A stretch of 64,000 bases of DNA from Nonomuraea wenchangensis (GTDB lineage Bacteria; Actinomycetota; Actinomycetes; Streptosporangiales; Streptosporangiaceae), in the NCBI RefSeq assembly GCF_900111685.1, contig NZ_FOHX01000001.1:620001-684000 (forward strand). Direction: 5' to 3'. Positions 24,398 to 33,182 of this stretch are shown in pieces. The notes under the pieces were generated by a model. The model was not told the origin of the DNA. It saw only the letters and a list, made by a program, of their open reading frames with translations, and did not search any database. Position numbers and translations under genes: made by a program. Numbering within the stretch: position 1 is the stretch's first letter; every line of letters starts with the position of its first letter.

Positions 24398-26008
24398 TCA
24401 GGGAGCCGGGGCCGCCGGAACGCTCGGAGCCTCCGGAACGGCCGGAACGGCCGGAACGGCCGGAACGGTCGGAGCCGCCAGACCCTCCGAAGCCGCCGCC
24501 AAGTCGTCCGGGACCAAGAGGCCGTCCTGGACCAAGAGGTCGTTCGGAACCACCAGGCCCTCCGGGACCGCCAGGCCCTCCGGAGCCGCCAGAACGCTCG
24601 GAGCCGCCAGGCCCTCCGGGACCGCCAGGCCGTCCGAGACCGCCAGGCCGTCCGGGAGGGCCAGGCCGTCCGAGACCCCCAGGCCGTCGGGGACGGCCAG
24701 GCTGTCCAGAGCCGGAGGGACCGCCGAAGCCCTCAAGACCCCCGGAGCATCCGAGACCGCCGGGGCATCCGAGGCCGCCGAAGCCCCCGCGTCCGCCGAA
24801 GCCGTCTCCGGCGACATCGGGACGGCGTCTCCGAGGGCGGGACGTCGGCGGCGCCACAGTGGCAGCGCGGCCAGCACGATGGCCACGCCGGCCAGACCCG
24901 CCACCGTGAACGCCCACGACGACCCCACGCCGTCGATGACCGCCCCGGCGATCGGCGCGGAGGCCGCGCCGCCGATGAGCAGCGCCGTGCCGTGGAGGCC
25001 CATCGCCTCGCCCCTGGCCGCGGCCGGCACCCGGCCGCTGACGACGTCGACCGTGGACGACAGCGCCGGCGCGCACAGCAGGCCGGCCGGCAGGAGCGCC
25101 AGGACGAGCCAGCGCCAGTCGCCGGCCACCAGCCCGACGGGCACGGTCAGCAGGCCCATGCCCGCGATCAGCGCGAACGGCGAGAAGCCGCGCGACAGCC
25201 CGCCGTACACGAAGCCGCCGACCAGGGAGTAGACGCACCAGATGCCGACGGCGAGGCCCACCCACTCGGTGTCGCCCGCGTCGGTCATGGTGGCGACCAG
25301 GGACAGCTCGGTCGCGGTGAGCACGAACGTGGCCGCCGCCACCGTGGCCATCAGTCCGCCGAACGCCGGCGTGAGCCACTCGCGCCGCGCCACCTTGCCG
25401 CTCTGCGCCTCGTGCTCGCGCTCGGCCGGCGAGCGGGTGGGCGGGTTGAGCGTGAGCAGGCCGATGCCCGCGAGCGTCATGCCGGCCCCGATGATCGTCA
25501 TCGTCACGTGGCTGCCCAGCGCGGTCAGGCCCGCCACGGCCAGCGCGGGGCCGGTCATGTAGGACAGCTCGACCAGCATCGAGTCGAGTGTGAACCCGGT
25601 GCGCCGCTGCGCCACGGGCACCATGGCGGCCAGGCACTGCCGGGTCACGCTGAACACCGGCAGCGCCAGCAGCCCCGCCAGCGCCGCCGCCGCGGCGAGC
25701 GCGGGGAACGGCAGCGCCCACGCGCACGACCAGAACGCCGCCTGCGCCGCGGTGGTGACGGCGAGCACGGGACGCAGCCCGTGCCGGTCGACGAGCCTTC
25801 CCGACAGCGGCGAGCCGATGGCCATGCCGATCGTGCTCGCCATCGTGACCAGCCCGGCCTTGGCGTAGCCGAGGTCCAGCACCTCGGCCACGTGCAGGGT
25901 CAGGGCCATGCCCGTGGCGGTGGCCGGCATCCGGGCCAGCAGCCCCACCAGCAACAGGGTGGGGACGCCCGGGATTTTGAGCAGCCGTCGGTAAGGGTCG
26001 AGAGCCAT
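24398..26008 (-). CDS. MFS transporter with long repetitive C-terminal tail
   Basis: A 536-residue protein whose first 400 residues are a 12-helix MFS transporter (SPLSGRLVDRHGLRPVL is the A motif). The remaining 130 residues are a low-complexity tail containing about eleven hexapeptides of the type GLAVPD, GLAVSD and GLAVPE, then VPA triplets. The tail has no transmembrane character and regular spacing of acidic residues, so it probably extends into the cytoplasm or forms a repetitive solenoid; function unknown. GGAGGT lies 10 bases before ATG 26008; longer starts are possible but have no ribosome site. It is divergent from panB. Confidence 0.8.
   Translation of the reverse strand: MALDPYRRLLKIPGVPTLLLVGLLARMPATATGMALTLHVAEVLDLGYAKAGLVTMASTIGMAIGSPLSGRLVDRHGLRPVLAVTTAAQAAFWSCAWALPFPALAAAAALAGLLALPVFSVTRQCLAAMVPVAQRRTGFTLDSMLVELSYMTGPALAVAGLTALGSHVTMTIIGAGMTLAGIGLLTLNPPTRSPAEREHEAQSGKVARREWLTPAFGGLMATVAAATFVLTATELSLVATMTDAGDTEWVGLAVGIWCVYSLVGGFVYGGLSRGFSPFALIAGMGLLTVPVGLVAGDWRWLVLALLPAGLLCAPALSSTVDVVSGRVPAAARGEAMGLHGTALLIGGAASAPIAGAVIDGVGSSWAFTVAGLAGVAIVLAALPLWRRRRPALGDAVPMSPETASADAGASAASDAPAVSDAPGVLRASAVPPALDSLAVPDGLGVSDGLALPDGLAVSDGLAVPEGLAAPSVLAAPEGLAVPEGLVVPNDLLVQDGLLVPDDLAAASEGLAAPTVPAVPAVPAVPEAPSVPAAPAP
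24503..24703. repeat. 18-bp minisatellite coding the MFS tail
   Basis: About eleven degenerate copies of an 18-base unit code (D/E)GLAVP-type hexapeptides. An adjacent 9-base repeat (GGAACGGCC, about four copies, around 24430-24470) codes VPA triplets. Confidence 0.7.
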
Positions 26009-26183
26009 GGTGTTCGTTACCTCCGCATAGATTCTGGCAACAGGCACCGACACTTTCGCCACTGGGTTTTCCGCGCGGCGCTCCCCTCACGGCCTTTTTG
26101 TCTCCTTGACCTCGCATGCCATCATCGGAGGAGGTCCGGGGACGCCACTGGGGCGCCTCGAGACGGCTCAGGAGGGTTGATCC

Positions 26184-27044
26184 ATGTCCTCTTCCACCAC
26201 CCCCACCCCCACGACGCCCCCTACGACGACGCTGTACGGCGGCGCCGCCGGCCGCCGCGTCACCGTCCGCGACCTCGCCGCCGCCAAGGAGCGCGGAGAG
26301 CGGTGGCCCATGGTCACCGCCTACGACGCCATGACGGCGCGGGTGTTCGACGCGGCGGGCATCCCCGTGCTGCTCGTGGGCGACTCGGCCGCAATGGTGG
26401 TCTACGGCTACGACTCCACGCTGCCGGTCACGGTCGACGACCTGCTGCCGCTCACCGCGGCCGTCGTACGCGGCTCGTCGCGGGCGCTGGTCGTCGCCGA
26501 CCTGCCGTTCGGCTCCTATCAGGGCTCGCCGGCGCAGGCTCTGGAGTCGGCCGCCCGCTTCATGAAGGAGGCGGGCGCGCACGCGGTCAAGCTGGAGGGC
26601 GGCCGGCGCATCCTGCCGCAGGTCGAGGCGCTGGTCTCGGCCGGAGTGCCGGTGATGGCGCACCTCGGGCTGACCCCGCAGTCGGTCAACGTGCTCGGCG
26701 GCTACCGCGTGCAGGGGCGGGGCCAGTCGGGCGACGAGCTCATGGCCGACGCCAAGGACCTGGAGCGGGCCGGCGCGTTCTCCGTCGTGCTGGAGTGCGT
26801 GCCGGCCGAGCTGGCGCACCGGGTGACGACGTCGCTCGCGATCCCGACGATCGGGATCGGGGCGGGGGCGCAGACGGACGCGCAGGTGCTCGTGTGGCAG
26901 GACCTGATGGGTCTGACACCGCGGCCGGCCAAGTTCGTCAAGCGGTACGCCGACCTCGCCGGCGACATGGACCGCGCGGTGCGCGCCTTCGCCGCCGACG
27001 TCACCTCCGGCGCGTTCCCCGCCCCGGAGCACACCTACAGCTGA
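26184..27044 (+). CDS. panB: 3-methyl-2-oxobutanoate hydroxymethyltransferase
   Basis: A 286-residue enzyme of pantothenate synthesis that transfers a hydroxymethyl group from methylene-tetrahydrofolate to ketoisovalerate. Family segments are [39 protein letters not shown] (Mg ligand region), VKLEGG, and [22 protein letters not shown], with the base in VLECVP. A 25-residue Thr/Pro-rich N-terminal extension precedes the core. CAGGAGGG lies before the ATG. panC and panD are not adjacent. A strong hairpin follows. Confidence 0.97.
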   Translation: MSSSTTPTPTTPPTTTLYGGAAGRRVTVRDLAAAKERGERWPMVTAYDAMTARVFDAAGIPVLLVGDSAAMVVYGYDSTLPVTVDDLLPLTAAVVRGSSRALVVADLPFGSYQGSPAQALESAARFMKEAGAHAVKLEGGRRILPQVEALVSAGVPVMAHLGLTPQSVNVLGGYRVQGRGQSGDELMADAKDLERAGAFSVVLECVPAELAHRVTTSLAIPTIGIGAGAQTDAQVLVWQDLMGLTPRPAKFVKRYADLAGDMDRAVRAFAADVTSGAFPAPEHTYS

Positions 27045-27050
27045 CCTCAC

Positions 27051-27083
27051 GGGCGCGCCGCCCCATGGCGGGGCGGCGCGTCC
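27051..27083. terminator. Bidirectional hairpin terminator
   Basis: CGCGCCGCCCC and its perfect complement enclose the loop ATGGC; with flanking pairs the stem reaches 14 bp (27051-27064 with 27070-27083). It separates the convergent panB and dehydratase genes. Confidence 0.75.
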
Positions 27084-27092
27084 CCGCGCGGG

Positions 27093-28031
27093 TCAGAGGC
27101 CGGCCGGATCGGTGTTGGAGCCGCAGACGACGACCGCCACCCGCTCCCCGTCCTCCGGCCGGTAGGCCCCGGAGAGCAGCGCCGCGTACGCCGCCGCCCC
27201 CGCGTGCTCGGCCACCACCCGGTGCCGCTCCCACAGGGTGCGCCGCGCCGCCACGATCGCCTCGTCCGGCACCAGCACGCTGCGCACGCGCGGCCCGGAC
27301 AGGACGCCGAAGGCCAGCCCGCCGATCCTGCTGGCGCCCAGGGCGTCCGCGCCCACCCCGCTCACCCCGACGGGCACCGGCTCGCCCGCCCGCAGCGCCG
27401 CGTTCAGCGTGGGGATCAGCTCGGGCTCGACGGCCACGATCCGCGGCCCGCCGCCACCGCCGGCGTCGCCCGTCCCGAGGGTGATGCCGGCCGCGAAGCC
27501 GCCCCCGCCGACGGCCACCAGCACGCTGTCCACGCCGCCGGTCTGCTCCATGATCTCCAGCCCGGTCGTGCCCTGACCGGCGATCACCTCGGGCTGGTCG
27601 TAGGCGTGGACGGAGAGCGCGCCCGTCTCGGCGGCGCGCTTGGCCGCCGCCTCCGCCGCCTCGGCGTAGATCGCCCCGGTCTGGGTGACGTGCGCGCCCA
27701 GCGCCGCCAGCCCCGCCACCTTGACGGGGCTGGTCACCTCGGGCACGAAGATCTCGGCCCGCACGCCGAGCGTCCGCGCCGCGTACGCCACCGCGAGCCC
27801 GTGGTTGCCGCCGCTGGCCGCGATCACGCCGCTGTCCGGCAGCGTGCCCGCCGACAGGATCCGGTTGAACGCCCCGCGCACCTTGAACGACCCGGAGTGC
27901 TGCAGCAGCTCCAGCTTCATGAACAGCCCCGGCGAGACCTCCAGCACAGGCGTGCGCAGCACGAACCCGGCGATCCGCCGGGCGGCGGCGGCGACGTCCT
28001 CACGGGTGACGGCGGTCCCATCGGTGATCAT
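27093..28031 (-). CDS. Threonine/serine dehydratase-like PLP enzyme
   Basis: A 312-residue fold-type II PLP enzyme. Lys50 in SGSFKVRGAFN binds PLP, SGGNHGLAVA is the asparagine loop, VGGGGFAAG the phosphate-binding glycine loop, and CGSNTDP at the end supplies the PLP-ring serine. There is no ACT regulatory domain, so it is the short catabolic type or a racemase relative. It lies 40 bases downstream of a gamma-lyase-type gene, suggesting joint breakdown of hydroxy- or thio-amino acids to keto acids. ATG 28031 follows GGGAGAA. Confidence 0.88.
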   Translation of the reverse strand: MITDGTAVTREDVAAAARRIAGFVLRTPVLEVSPGLFMKLELLQHSGSFKVRGAFNRILSAGTLPDSGVIAASGGNHGLAVAYAARTLGVRAEIFVPEVTSPVKVAGLAALGAHVTQTGAIYAEAAEAAAKRAAETGALSVHAYDQPEVIAGQGTTGLEIMEQTGGVDSVLVAVGGGGFAAGITLGTGDAGGGGGPRIVAVEPELIPTLNAALRAGEPVPVGVSGVGADALGASRIGGLAFGVLSGPRVRSVLVPDEAIVAARRTLWERHRVVAEHAGAAAYAALLSGAYRPEDGERVAVVVCGSNTDPAGL

Positions 28032-28071
28032 GGCATTCTCCCGGGTGAGCGCGGACTGTACGTCTCGCAGG

Positions 28072-29244
28072 CTACGCGAGCGCCTGCGAGACATCGGCCC
28101 AGAGGTCCTCGGGATGCTCGATGCCGACCGCGATCCGCACGGTGCCCTCGCCGATGCCGTTCGCCGCCAGCTCCTCGGCGTTCAGCGAGCGGTGCGAGGT
28201 GGTCGCGGGGTGCATGACCAGCGTCTCGACCCCGCCGAGCGAGGGGGCGAGCATCGCCAGCCGCACCGCCTTCATGAACCTCTCCCCCGCAGCGCGTCCG
28301 CCCGCCAGTTCGAACGAGAACACCCCGCCGAACCCGGGCAGCAGCTTGCGCGCCAGCTCGTACGACGGATGCGAGGCGAGCCCCGGCCAGTGCACCGCCG
28401 ACACCGCCGGGTGCTCGGCGAGCCGCGTGGCCAGGTGGTCGGCGTTGGCGCAGTGCCGCTCCATCCGGAGGGCGAGCGTCTGCAGCCCGCGCACCACCAG
28501 CCAGGCCGCGAACGGGTCGGCCGCGGCCCCCAGCTCGATCGAGAAACGCCAGATCCGCTCGTACAGCCCGGCGTCGGCGAAGACGGCGAGGCCGCCGATG
28601 ACGTCGCTGTGCCCGGACATGTACTTGGTGGTGGAGTGCACGACGACGTCGGCCCCGTGCTCGATGGGCCGGCACAGCATCGGCGTGGCGAAGGTGTTGT
28701 CGACCATGGACAGCAGGCCGAGCTCGCGGGCCGTCGCGCACATGCCGGGCAGGTCGGCGACCAGCGTCGTCGGGTTGCTGATCGTCTCCAGGTAGACGAG
28801 CTTCGTCTCCGGCCGACGGGCGGCGCGCAGGGCGGCGGGGTCGTTCTCCGGCACGTACGTGACGCCGATGCCGAACCTGTCCGCGAGGTCGCCCAGCATC
28901 GCCGAGGTGCCGCCGTACAACGCCTGCTGGGCGATGAGGTGGTCGCCGGGCCTGAGCAGGCCGAGCAGGACGGTGTTGATCGCGCCCATGCCGGAGCCGG
29001 TGGCGATCGCGCCCGCGCCGCCCTCCAGCCCGGAGACGGCCAGTTCCAGGGAGCGGACGGTCGGGTTGGTGTAGCGCGAGTAGACGAACGGCCCGGACGG
29101 GTTCCCCATCGCGTCGGCCATGACCTCCGGGTCGGAGAAGGAGAACCCGGAGGTCTGGTAGATCGGCACGGTCATCGGACGGCTGCCGTCCACCGGCGCC
29201 TGAGGGATGCGCACGGTTCTGGTCTCTGGGCGGTAATCGGTCAT
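28072..29244 (-). CDS. Cystathionine/methionine gamma-lyase family PLP enzyme
   Basis: A 390-residue trans-sulfuration-class enzyme. Lys207 in HSTTKYMSGHSD binds PLP, Asp182 in VDNTFATP pairs with the ring nitrogen, and YSRYTNPT near residue 55 contacts the neighbouring subunit's cofactor. Family members include cystathionine gamma-lyase, methionine gamma-lyase and O-succinylhomoserine thiolase; the sequence seen here does not decide between them. It leads an operon with the dehydratase and is divergent from a MocR regulator whose operator-like inverted repeat lies in the shared promoter. Confidence 0.9.
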   Translation of the reverse strand: MTDYRPETRTVRIPQAPVDGSRPMTVPIYQTSGFSFSDPEVMADAMGNPSGPFVYSRYTNPTVRSLELAVSGLEGGAGAIATGSGMGAINTVLLGLLRPGDHLIAQQALYGGTSAMLGDLADRFGIGVTYVPENDPAALRAARRPETKLVYLETISNPTTLVADLPGMCATARELGLLSMVDNTFATPMLCRPIEHGADVVVHSTTKYMSGHSDVIGGLAVFADAGLYERIWRFSIELGAAADPFAAWLVVRGLQTLALRMERHCANADHLATRLAEHPAVSAVHWPGLASHPSYELARKLLPGFGGVFSFELAGGRAAGERFMKAVRLAMLAPSLGGVETLVMHPATTSHRSLNAEELAANGIGEGTVRIAVGIEHPEDLWADVSQALA

Positions 29245-29279
29245 GTCGCCAGGATCTCTCGTGGGGCCGCGCCGGTTGA

Positions 29280-29303
29280 GAGCCAATCGGGCAGAATTGG
29301 CTC
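29280..29303. promoter_or_regulatory. Operator in MocR/lyase divergent promoter
   Basis: GAGCCAAT-N8-ATTGGCTC is a perfect inverted repeat ending at the base before the MocR start codon. A third half site, GCCAAT, follows inside the gene start. Confidence 0.65.
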
Positions 29304-30734
29304 ATGAATGGGGCCAATCTCGACGACCTCATCGATCTGCTGGGCCGCTGGGCGTCCGGGCGCGGCCCGCTCTACCTGCTGCTGGCCGCCCGCCTCCGGG
29401 CGCTGATCGACGACGGCGTGCTGCCGCCCGGAGACCCGCTGCCGCCGGACCGGGTGCTGGCCCGGCGCCTCGCGGTGGGCCGGGGCACCGTGGTCGCCGC
29501 GTACGACCTGCTCCAGCAGGAGGGCCGGGTGACGCGCCGCCAGGGCAGCGGCACCCGGGTGGCCGCGCTCGACCTGCCCGCCAGCAGGACCGCGGCCGGC
29601 GTGCCCGCCAACCCGCTGCTGCTGCACCTCCTGCATCCGCCGGACGGGGTCGCGCTGCTCACTTGCGCCGCGCCCGACGACCCCCCGGAGGCGCTGCGCG
29701 AGGCGTACGAGGAGGCCGCCCGCTCCCTGTCCGGCCTGCGCGACCTGGGCTACCAGCCGGCGGGCAGCCCGGTGCTCCGCGCCGCGCTGGCCGCGTACTA
29801 CACCGGGCGCGGGCTGCCCACCGAACCCGGGGAGATCATGGTGACGACGGGCGCCCAGCAGGCGCTCACGCTGCTCGCGGGCCTCCTCGTGGCGCCCGGC
29901 GACACCGTGCTGACCGAGTCGCCGACGTACCCGGGGGCGCTGGAGGTGTTCCGGCACGCGGCGGCCGTGGTCCGGCCGGTGACGCCGGAGGGGCTGGGCG
30001 CGGCGCTGCGGGAGCGGCCCGCCCTCGCCTACTTCGTCCCGACCGCCCGCAACCCGGACGGCGCGATCATGCCGGTCGCCGGGCGCCGGCGGCTGGCCGC
30101 GCTCGCCGCCGAGCACGACGTGCCGCTGGTCGACGACGAGGTCTGCGCCGAGCTGTGCTTCTCAGGGCCGGCGCCGCCGCCGCTCGCCGCGTTCGGGCGG
30201 GGCGAGCAGGTGATCACCGTCGGCTCGATGAGCAAGCTGGTCTGGGGCGGGCTGCGGGTCGGCTGGATCCGGGCCGCCGCCCCGCTGGTGTCGCGGCTGT
30301 CGCGGCTGCGGGCGGTGCACGACCTCGGGGGCGAGGTGGTCAGCCAGCTCGCCGCCGCCGCGCTGCTGCGCCGCCTGGACGAGGTACGCGGGCCACGGGT
30401 GCGCGCCCTGGCCGCCCGCCACGACCACCTGTGCGCCGAGCTGCGCGCACGGCTGCCGTCGTGGACGTTCGAGCCGGCCGGGGGCGGCCAGACGATCTGG
30501 GTCCGCGTCCCGCGCGGCGAGGTGGACGCCTTCGCCCAGGTGGCGCTGCGGCACGGGGTGGCGGTGCCGCCCGGCCGCTCGTTCGACCCGCTCGGGGGGC
30601 ACGCCGACCACATGCGGCTGCATTTTCTGCTGCCCGCGGACGAGCTTTCGCGAGCGGTGAACAACCTGGCCCTGGCCTGGGCGGCCTTCGACGGCACGGG
30701 CCGCGCGGCGGCACGGCACACCCTGATCGTCTGA
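29304..30734 (+). CDS. MocR-family regulator (GntR helix-turn-helix plus aminotransferase domain)
   Basis: A 476-residue MocR protein. Residues 22-85 are a GntR winged helix (LYLLLAARLRALIDDGVLPP, LARRLAVGRGTVVAAYDLL, VTRRQGSGTRV) and residues 110-470 a fold-type I aminotransferase domain with VTTGAQQAL, PTYPGAL, the aspartate region VDDEVCAEL and PLP lysine in GSMSKLVWGGLRVGW. MocR proteins sense PLP-amino acid adducts. It is divergent from the gamma-lyase operon and probably controls it and itself through the inverted repeat at 29280-29303. Confidence 0.92.
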   Translation: MNGANLDDLIDLLGRWASGRGPLYLLLAARLRALIDDGVLPPGDPLPPDRVLARRLAVGRGTVVAAYDLLQQEGRVTRRQGSGTRVAALDLPASRTAAGVPANPLLLHLLHPPDGVALLTCAAPDDPPEALREAYEEAARSLSGLRDLGYQPAGSPVLRAALAAYYTGRGLPTEPGEIMVTTGAQQALTLLAGLLVAPGDTVLTESPTYPGALEVFRHAAAVVRPVTPEGLGAALRERPALAYFVPTARNPDGAIMPVAGRRRLAALAAEHDVPLVDDEVCAELCFSGPAPPPLAAFGRGEQVITVGSMSKLVWGGLRVGWIRAAAPLVSRLSRLRAVHDLGGEVVSQLAAAALLRRLDEVRGPRVRALAARHDHLCAELRARLPSWTFEPAGGGQTIWVRVPRGEVDAFAQVALRHGVAVPPGRSFDPLGGHADHMRLHFLLPADELSRAVNNLALAWAAFDGTGRAAARHTLIV

Positions 30735-30738
30735 GAGT

Positions 30739-31461
30739 GTGGAGGGCGTGGAGACGACCTTCGTACTTGTGCACAGCCCCTCGGTCGGGCCCTCTACCTG
30801 GGCGCCGGTGGCGGAGTCGCTGGAGCGGCGCGGCCACGCCGTCGTGGTCCCCGACCTGACCGGCATCTCGGTGGGCGGCCCGCCCTACTGGCCGCGCGTC
30901 GTGGCCGCCGTGAGGGACGCCGTGACAGACAGTTCAGTGGGGGACGCCGGGCCCGGCTCGCCGCTCGTGCTCGTGGTGCACAGCAACGCCGGGTTCTTCC
31001 TGCCGGTGATCAAGGAAGGGCTGGGCGAGCGCGTGGTGGCGTGCGTGTTCACCGACGCCCACATCCCGCCGCCGGCCGGCCTCGTACGGGTCGCGGAGGA
31101 GGAGTTCCTGCCGTTCCTGCGCGGCCTGGCCGGCCCCGACGGCGTGCTGCCGCGCTGGACCGACTGGTGGGACGAGGAGGACGTGGCGGCGATGCTGCCC
31201 GACCCGGCCGTGCGGGCGCGGATGACTGCCGGGCAGCCGCGGCTGCCGCTCGACTACTACACGCAGTCCGTGCCGGTGCCCGCCGGGTGGGACGAGGTCC
31301 GGTGCTCCTTCCTGTGGTTCGGGCCGCCGTACGACGGGATCGCCGAGGAGGCCGGCCGGCGCGGCTGGCCGGTGACCCGGCTGACCGGCCTGCACCTGCA
31401 CCAGCTCGTCGATCCCGAGGCCGTCGCCGACGCGCTGCGCAAGTTGTCCCGCAAGTCGTGA
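30739..31461 (+). CDS. Alpha/beta hydrolase (HSNAG type)
   Basis: A 240-residue alpha/beta hydrolase, probably cytoplasmic. VHSPSVGPSTW forms the oxyanion region, VVHSNAGFFLP holds the nucleophile serine, and HLHQLVDP supplies the late histidine. Asn after the nucleophile is less common than the usual GxSxG. It starts 4 bases after the MocR stop; GTG 30739 is the first start, but GTG 30748 with GGAGG close by is also possible. The substrate is unknown. Confidence 0.75.
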   Translation: MEGVETTFVLVHSPSVGPSTWAPVAESLERRGHAVVVPDLTGISVGGPPYWPRVVAAVRDAVTDSSVGDAGPGSPLVLVVHSNAGFFLPVIKEGLGERVVACVFTDAHIPPPAGLVRVAEEEFLPFLRGLAGPDGVLPRWTDWWDEEDVAAMLPDPAVRARMTAGQPRLPLDYYTQSVPVPAGWDEVRCSFLWFGPPYDGIAEEAGRRGWPVTRLTGLHLHQLVDPEAVADALRKLSRKS

Positions 31462-31507
31462 ATTCCTCACTGCCGCCCGGAGCACCCGCCCGGCGATAGT
31501 CGGAGCC

Positions 31508-32422
31508 ATGACGACGACGATCGCGGTGAACGGGCTCAGGAAGAGCCATCAAGGGTTCGAGGCGGTGCGGGACATCTCGTTCGAGGTGGCGGAGGGGGAG
31601 GTCTTCGCGCTGCTCGGCAGGAACGGCGCGGGCAAGACGACGACGGTCGAGGTGCTGGCCGGGTTCCAGCGGGCCGACGCGGGCGAGGTGCGGGTGCTCG
31701 GCCTCGACCCGCACACCGGCCGCGCGGCCCTGCGCCGCAGCACCGGGATCATGCTCCAGGAGGCCGGGTTCTTCCCCGACCTGACCGTGGCCGCCACCGT
31801 CGACATCTGGCGGGGCTTCATCGCCGCGCCCCGCCCGCGCGCCGAGGTCCTGGAGCTGGCCGGGCTGACCGGCCGCGCGGACGTACGCGTGCGGCAGCTC
31901 TCCGGCGGCGAGCGGCGGCGGCTCGATCTGGCGCTGGCGCTGCTGGGCCGGCCCCGGGTGCTGTTCCTCGACGAGCCGACCACCGGCATGGACCCGGAGG
32001 CGCGGGCGGCCACCTGGGACGTCGTCCGCGGCCTGGCCGCGGAGGGCGTGACGATCCTGCTGACCACCCACTACCTGGAGGAGGCGCAGCGCCTGGCCGA
32101 CAGCATGGCGATCATGGACGCGGGCCGCATCGTGGCCGCCGGCGGCATGGCCGAGACGCTGGCCGGGCGGGCCGGGCGGGTGTCGTTCCTGCTGCCCGCG
32201 CACGTGGACCCCGGCGAGCTGCCGCTGCCGGTCGCGGTCGAGGACGGGCGGGCGGTGTGCCGCGCCGACGATCCCGACCTGGCCGCGCAGACGCTGCTGA
32301 CCTGGGCCGCCGGGCGGGGGCTGCGGCTGGCGGGCCTGGAGGTGCGCCAGGCCACGCTGGAGGACCTCTTCCTCGACCTCGGCGGCGACGCCGAGCTCTC
32401 GCCGGCGGGAGGCGACCGATGA
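31508..32422 (+). CDS. ABC exporter ATP-binding protein
   Basis: A 304-residue ATPase: Walker A GRNGAGKTT, Q-loop IMLQEAGFFPDLT, signature QLSGGERRRLDLAL, Walker B VLFLDEPTTGMDPEA, and switch TTHYLEEAQRLAD. A C-terminal extension of about 80 residues resembles those of CcmA/NatA-type exporters. Its stop overlaps the ATG of the permease gene. A two-component system follows, which commonly controls such exporters. The substrate is unknown. Confidence 0.92.
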   Translation: MTTTIAVNGLRKSHQGFEAVRDISFEVAEGEVFALLGRNGAGKTTTVEVLAGFQRADAGEVRVLGLDPHTGRAALRRSTGIMLQEAGFFPDLTVAATVDIWRGFIAAPRPRAEVLELAGLTGRADVRVRQLSGGERRRLDLALALLGRPRVLFLDEPTTGMDPEARAATWDVVRGLAAEGVTILLTTHYLEEAQRLADSMAIMDAGRIVAAGGMAETLAGRAGRVSFLLPAHVDPGELPLPVAVEDGRAVCRADDPDLAAQTLLTWAAGRGLRLAGLEVRQATLEDLFLDLGGDAELSPAGGDR

Positions 32423-33138
32423 GCCTCGCCGCCACCTACCGCCTCGGCGCCCGCCTGTTCTGGCGGGACAAGCCCATGCTGTTCGCCTCCGTGGTCACGC
32501 CCGTGGGGCTGTCGATCGGGATGCCGCTGCTCATGCGGCACGTACGGGCCGACGGTCCGGCCGCCGCGGCCGAGATGTTCCCCGCCACGCTGGCCATCGT
32601 GCTGGCGATCACCGCGTTCATGAACATCACGGTCGCGCTGACCGGCCGCCGCGACCAGCTCGTGCTCAAGCGGCTGCGGGCGACCGAGCTGACCGACGGG
32701 CAGATCCTGGCCGGGCAGATCAGCTCCAACGCCACCCAGACGTTCCTGGTGATCGTGGCGTGCGCGGTGGCCGTGTTCCTGGCCGCCGGGGTCGCGCCGC
32801 CGCCGAACGTCCTCGTGGTCGCGCTGGTCGTGGCGGCGGGGTCGGCCGTGATGGCGCTGCTCGGCGCGGCGTACACGGCGGCGGTGCCACGGGCGGAGCT
32901 CGCGGCGGCGTACACGATGCCGGTCTTCCTCGTCGCCGGGGTGTCGGCGGGCGCGATGGGGCCGATCCCGCTGCCGTCGTGGCTGCGGCCCGCGCTGGAC
33001 CTGCTGCCGACCTCGGTCGTCGTGGACGCGGTGCGCACCGGCGAGCCGCTCCGGGCGGCGCTGGTGCTGGCGGGATGGGCGGTGGCCGGGCTCGTGGCGC
33101 TGCGACTGTGGTTCCGCTGGGAACCCCGCCGATCCTGA
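32419..33138 (+). CDS. ABC-2 type permease
   Basis: A 239-residue membrane protein with six predicted helices, including ASVVTPVGLSIGMPLL, FLVIVACAVAVFLAAGVA, LVVALVVAAGSAVMALL and ALVLAGWAVAGLVALRL. The segment VSAGAMGPIPLPSWL near residue 180 is typical of the last extracellular loop. ATG overlaps the ATPase stop by 4 bases, so they are translationally coupled. Confidence 0.9.
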   Translation: MSLAATYRLGARLFWRDKPMLFASVVTPVGLSIGMPLLMRHVRADGPAAAAEMFPATLAIVLAITAFMNITVALTGRRDQLVLKRLRATELTDGQILAGQISSNATQTFLVIVACAVAVFLAAGVAPPPNVLVVALVVAAGSAVMALLGAAYTAAVPRAELAAAYTMPVFLVAGVSAGAMGPIPLPSWLRPALDLLPTSVVVDAVRTGEPLRAALVLAGWAVAGLVALRLWFRWEPRRS

Positions 33139-33182
33139 CACCACCGGTCCTGGACACCCTCACAAAAGGGACATAATCGGCT

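Noticed and set aside
24430..24703. CRISPR-like short repeats
   Set aside because: The repeats are contiguous, degenerate, multiples of three in length and within a coding frame, with no unique spacers and no cas genes.
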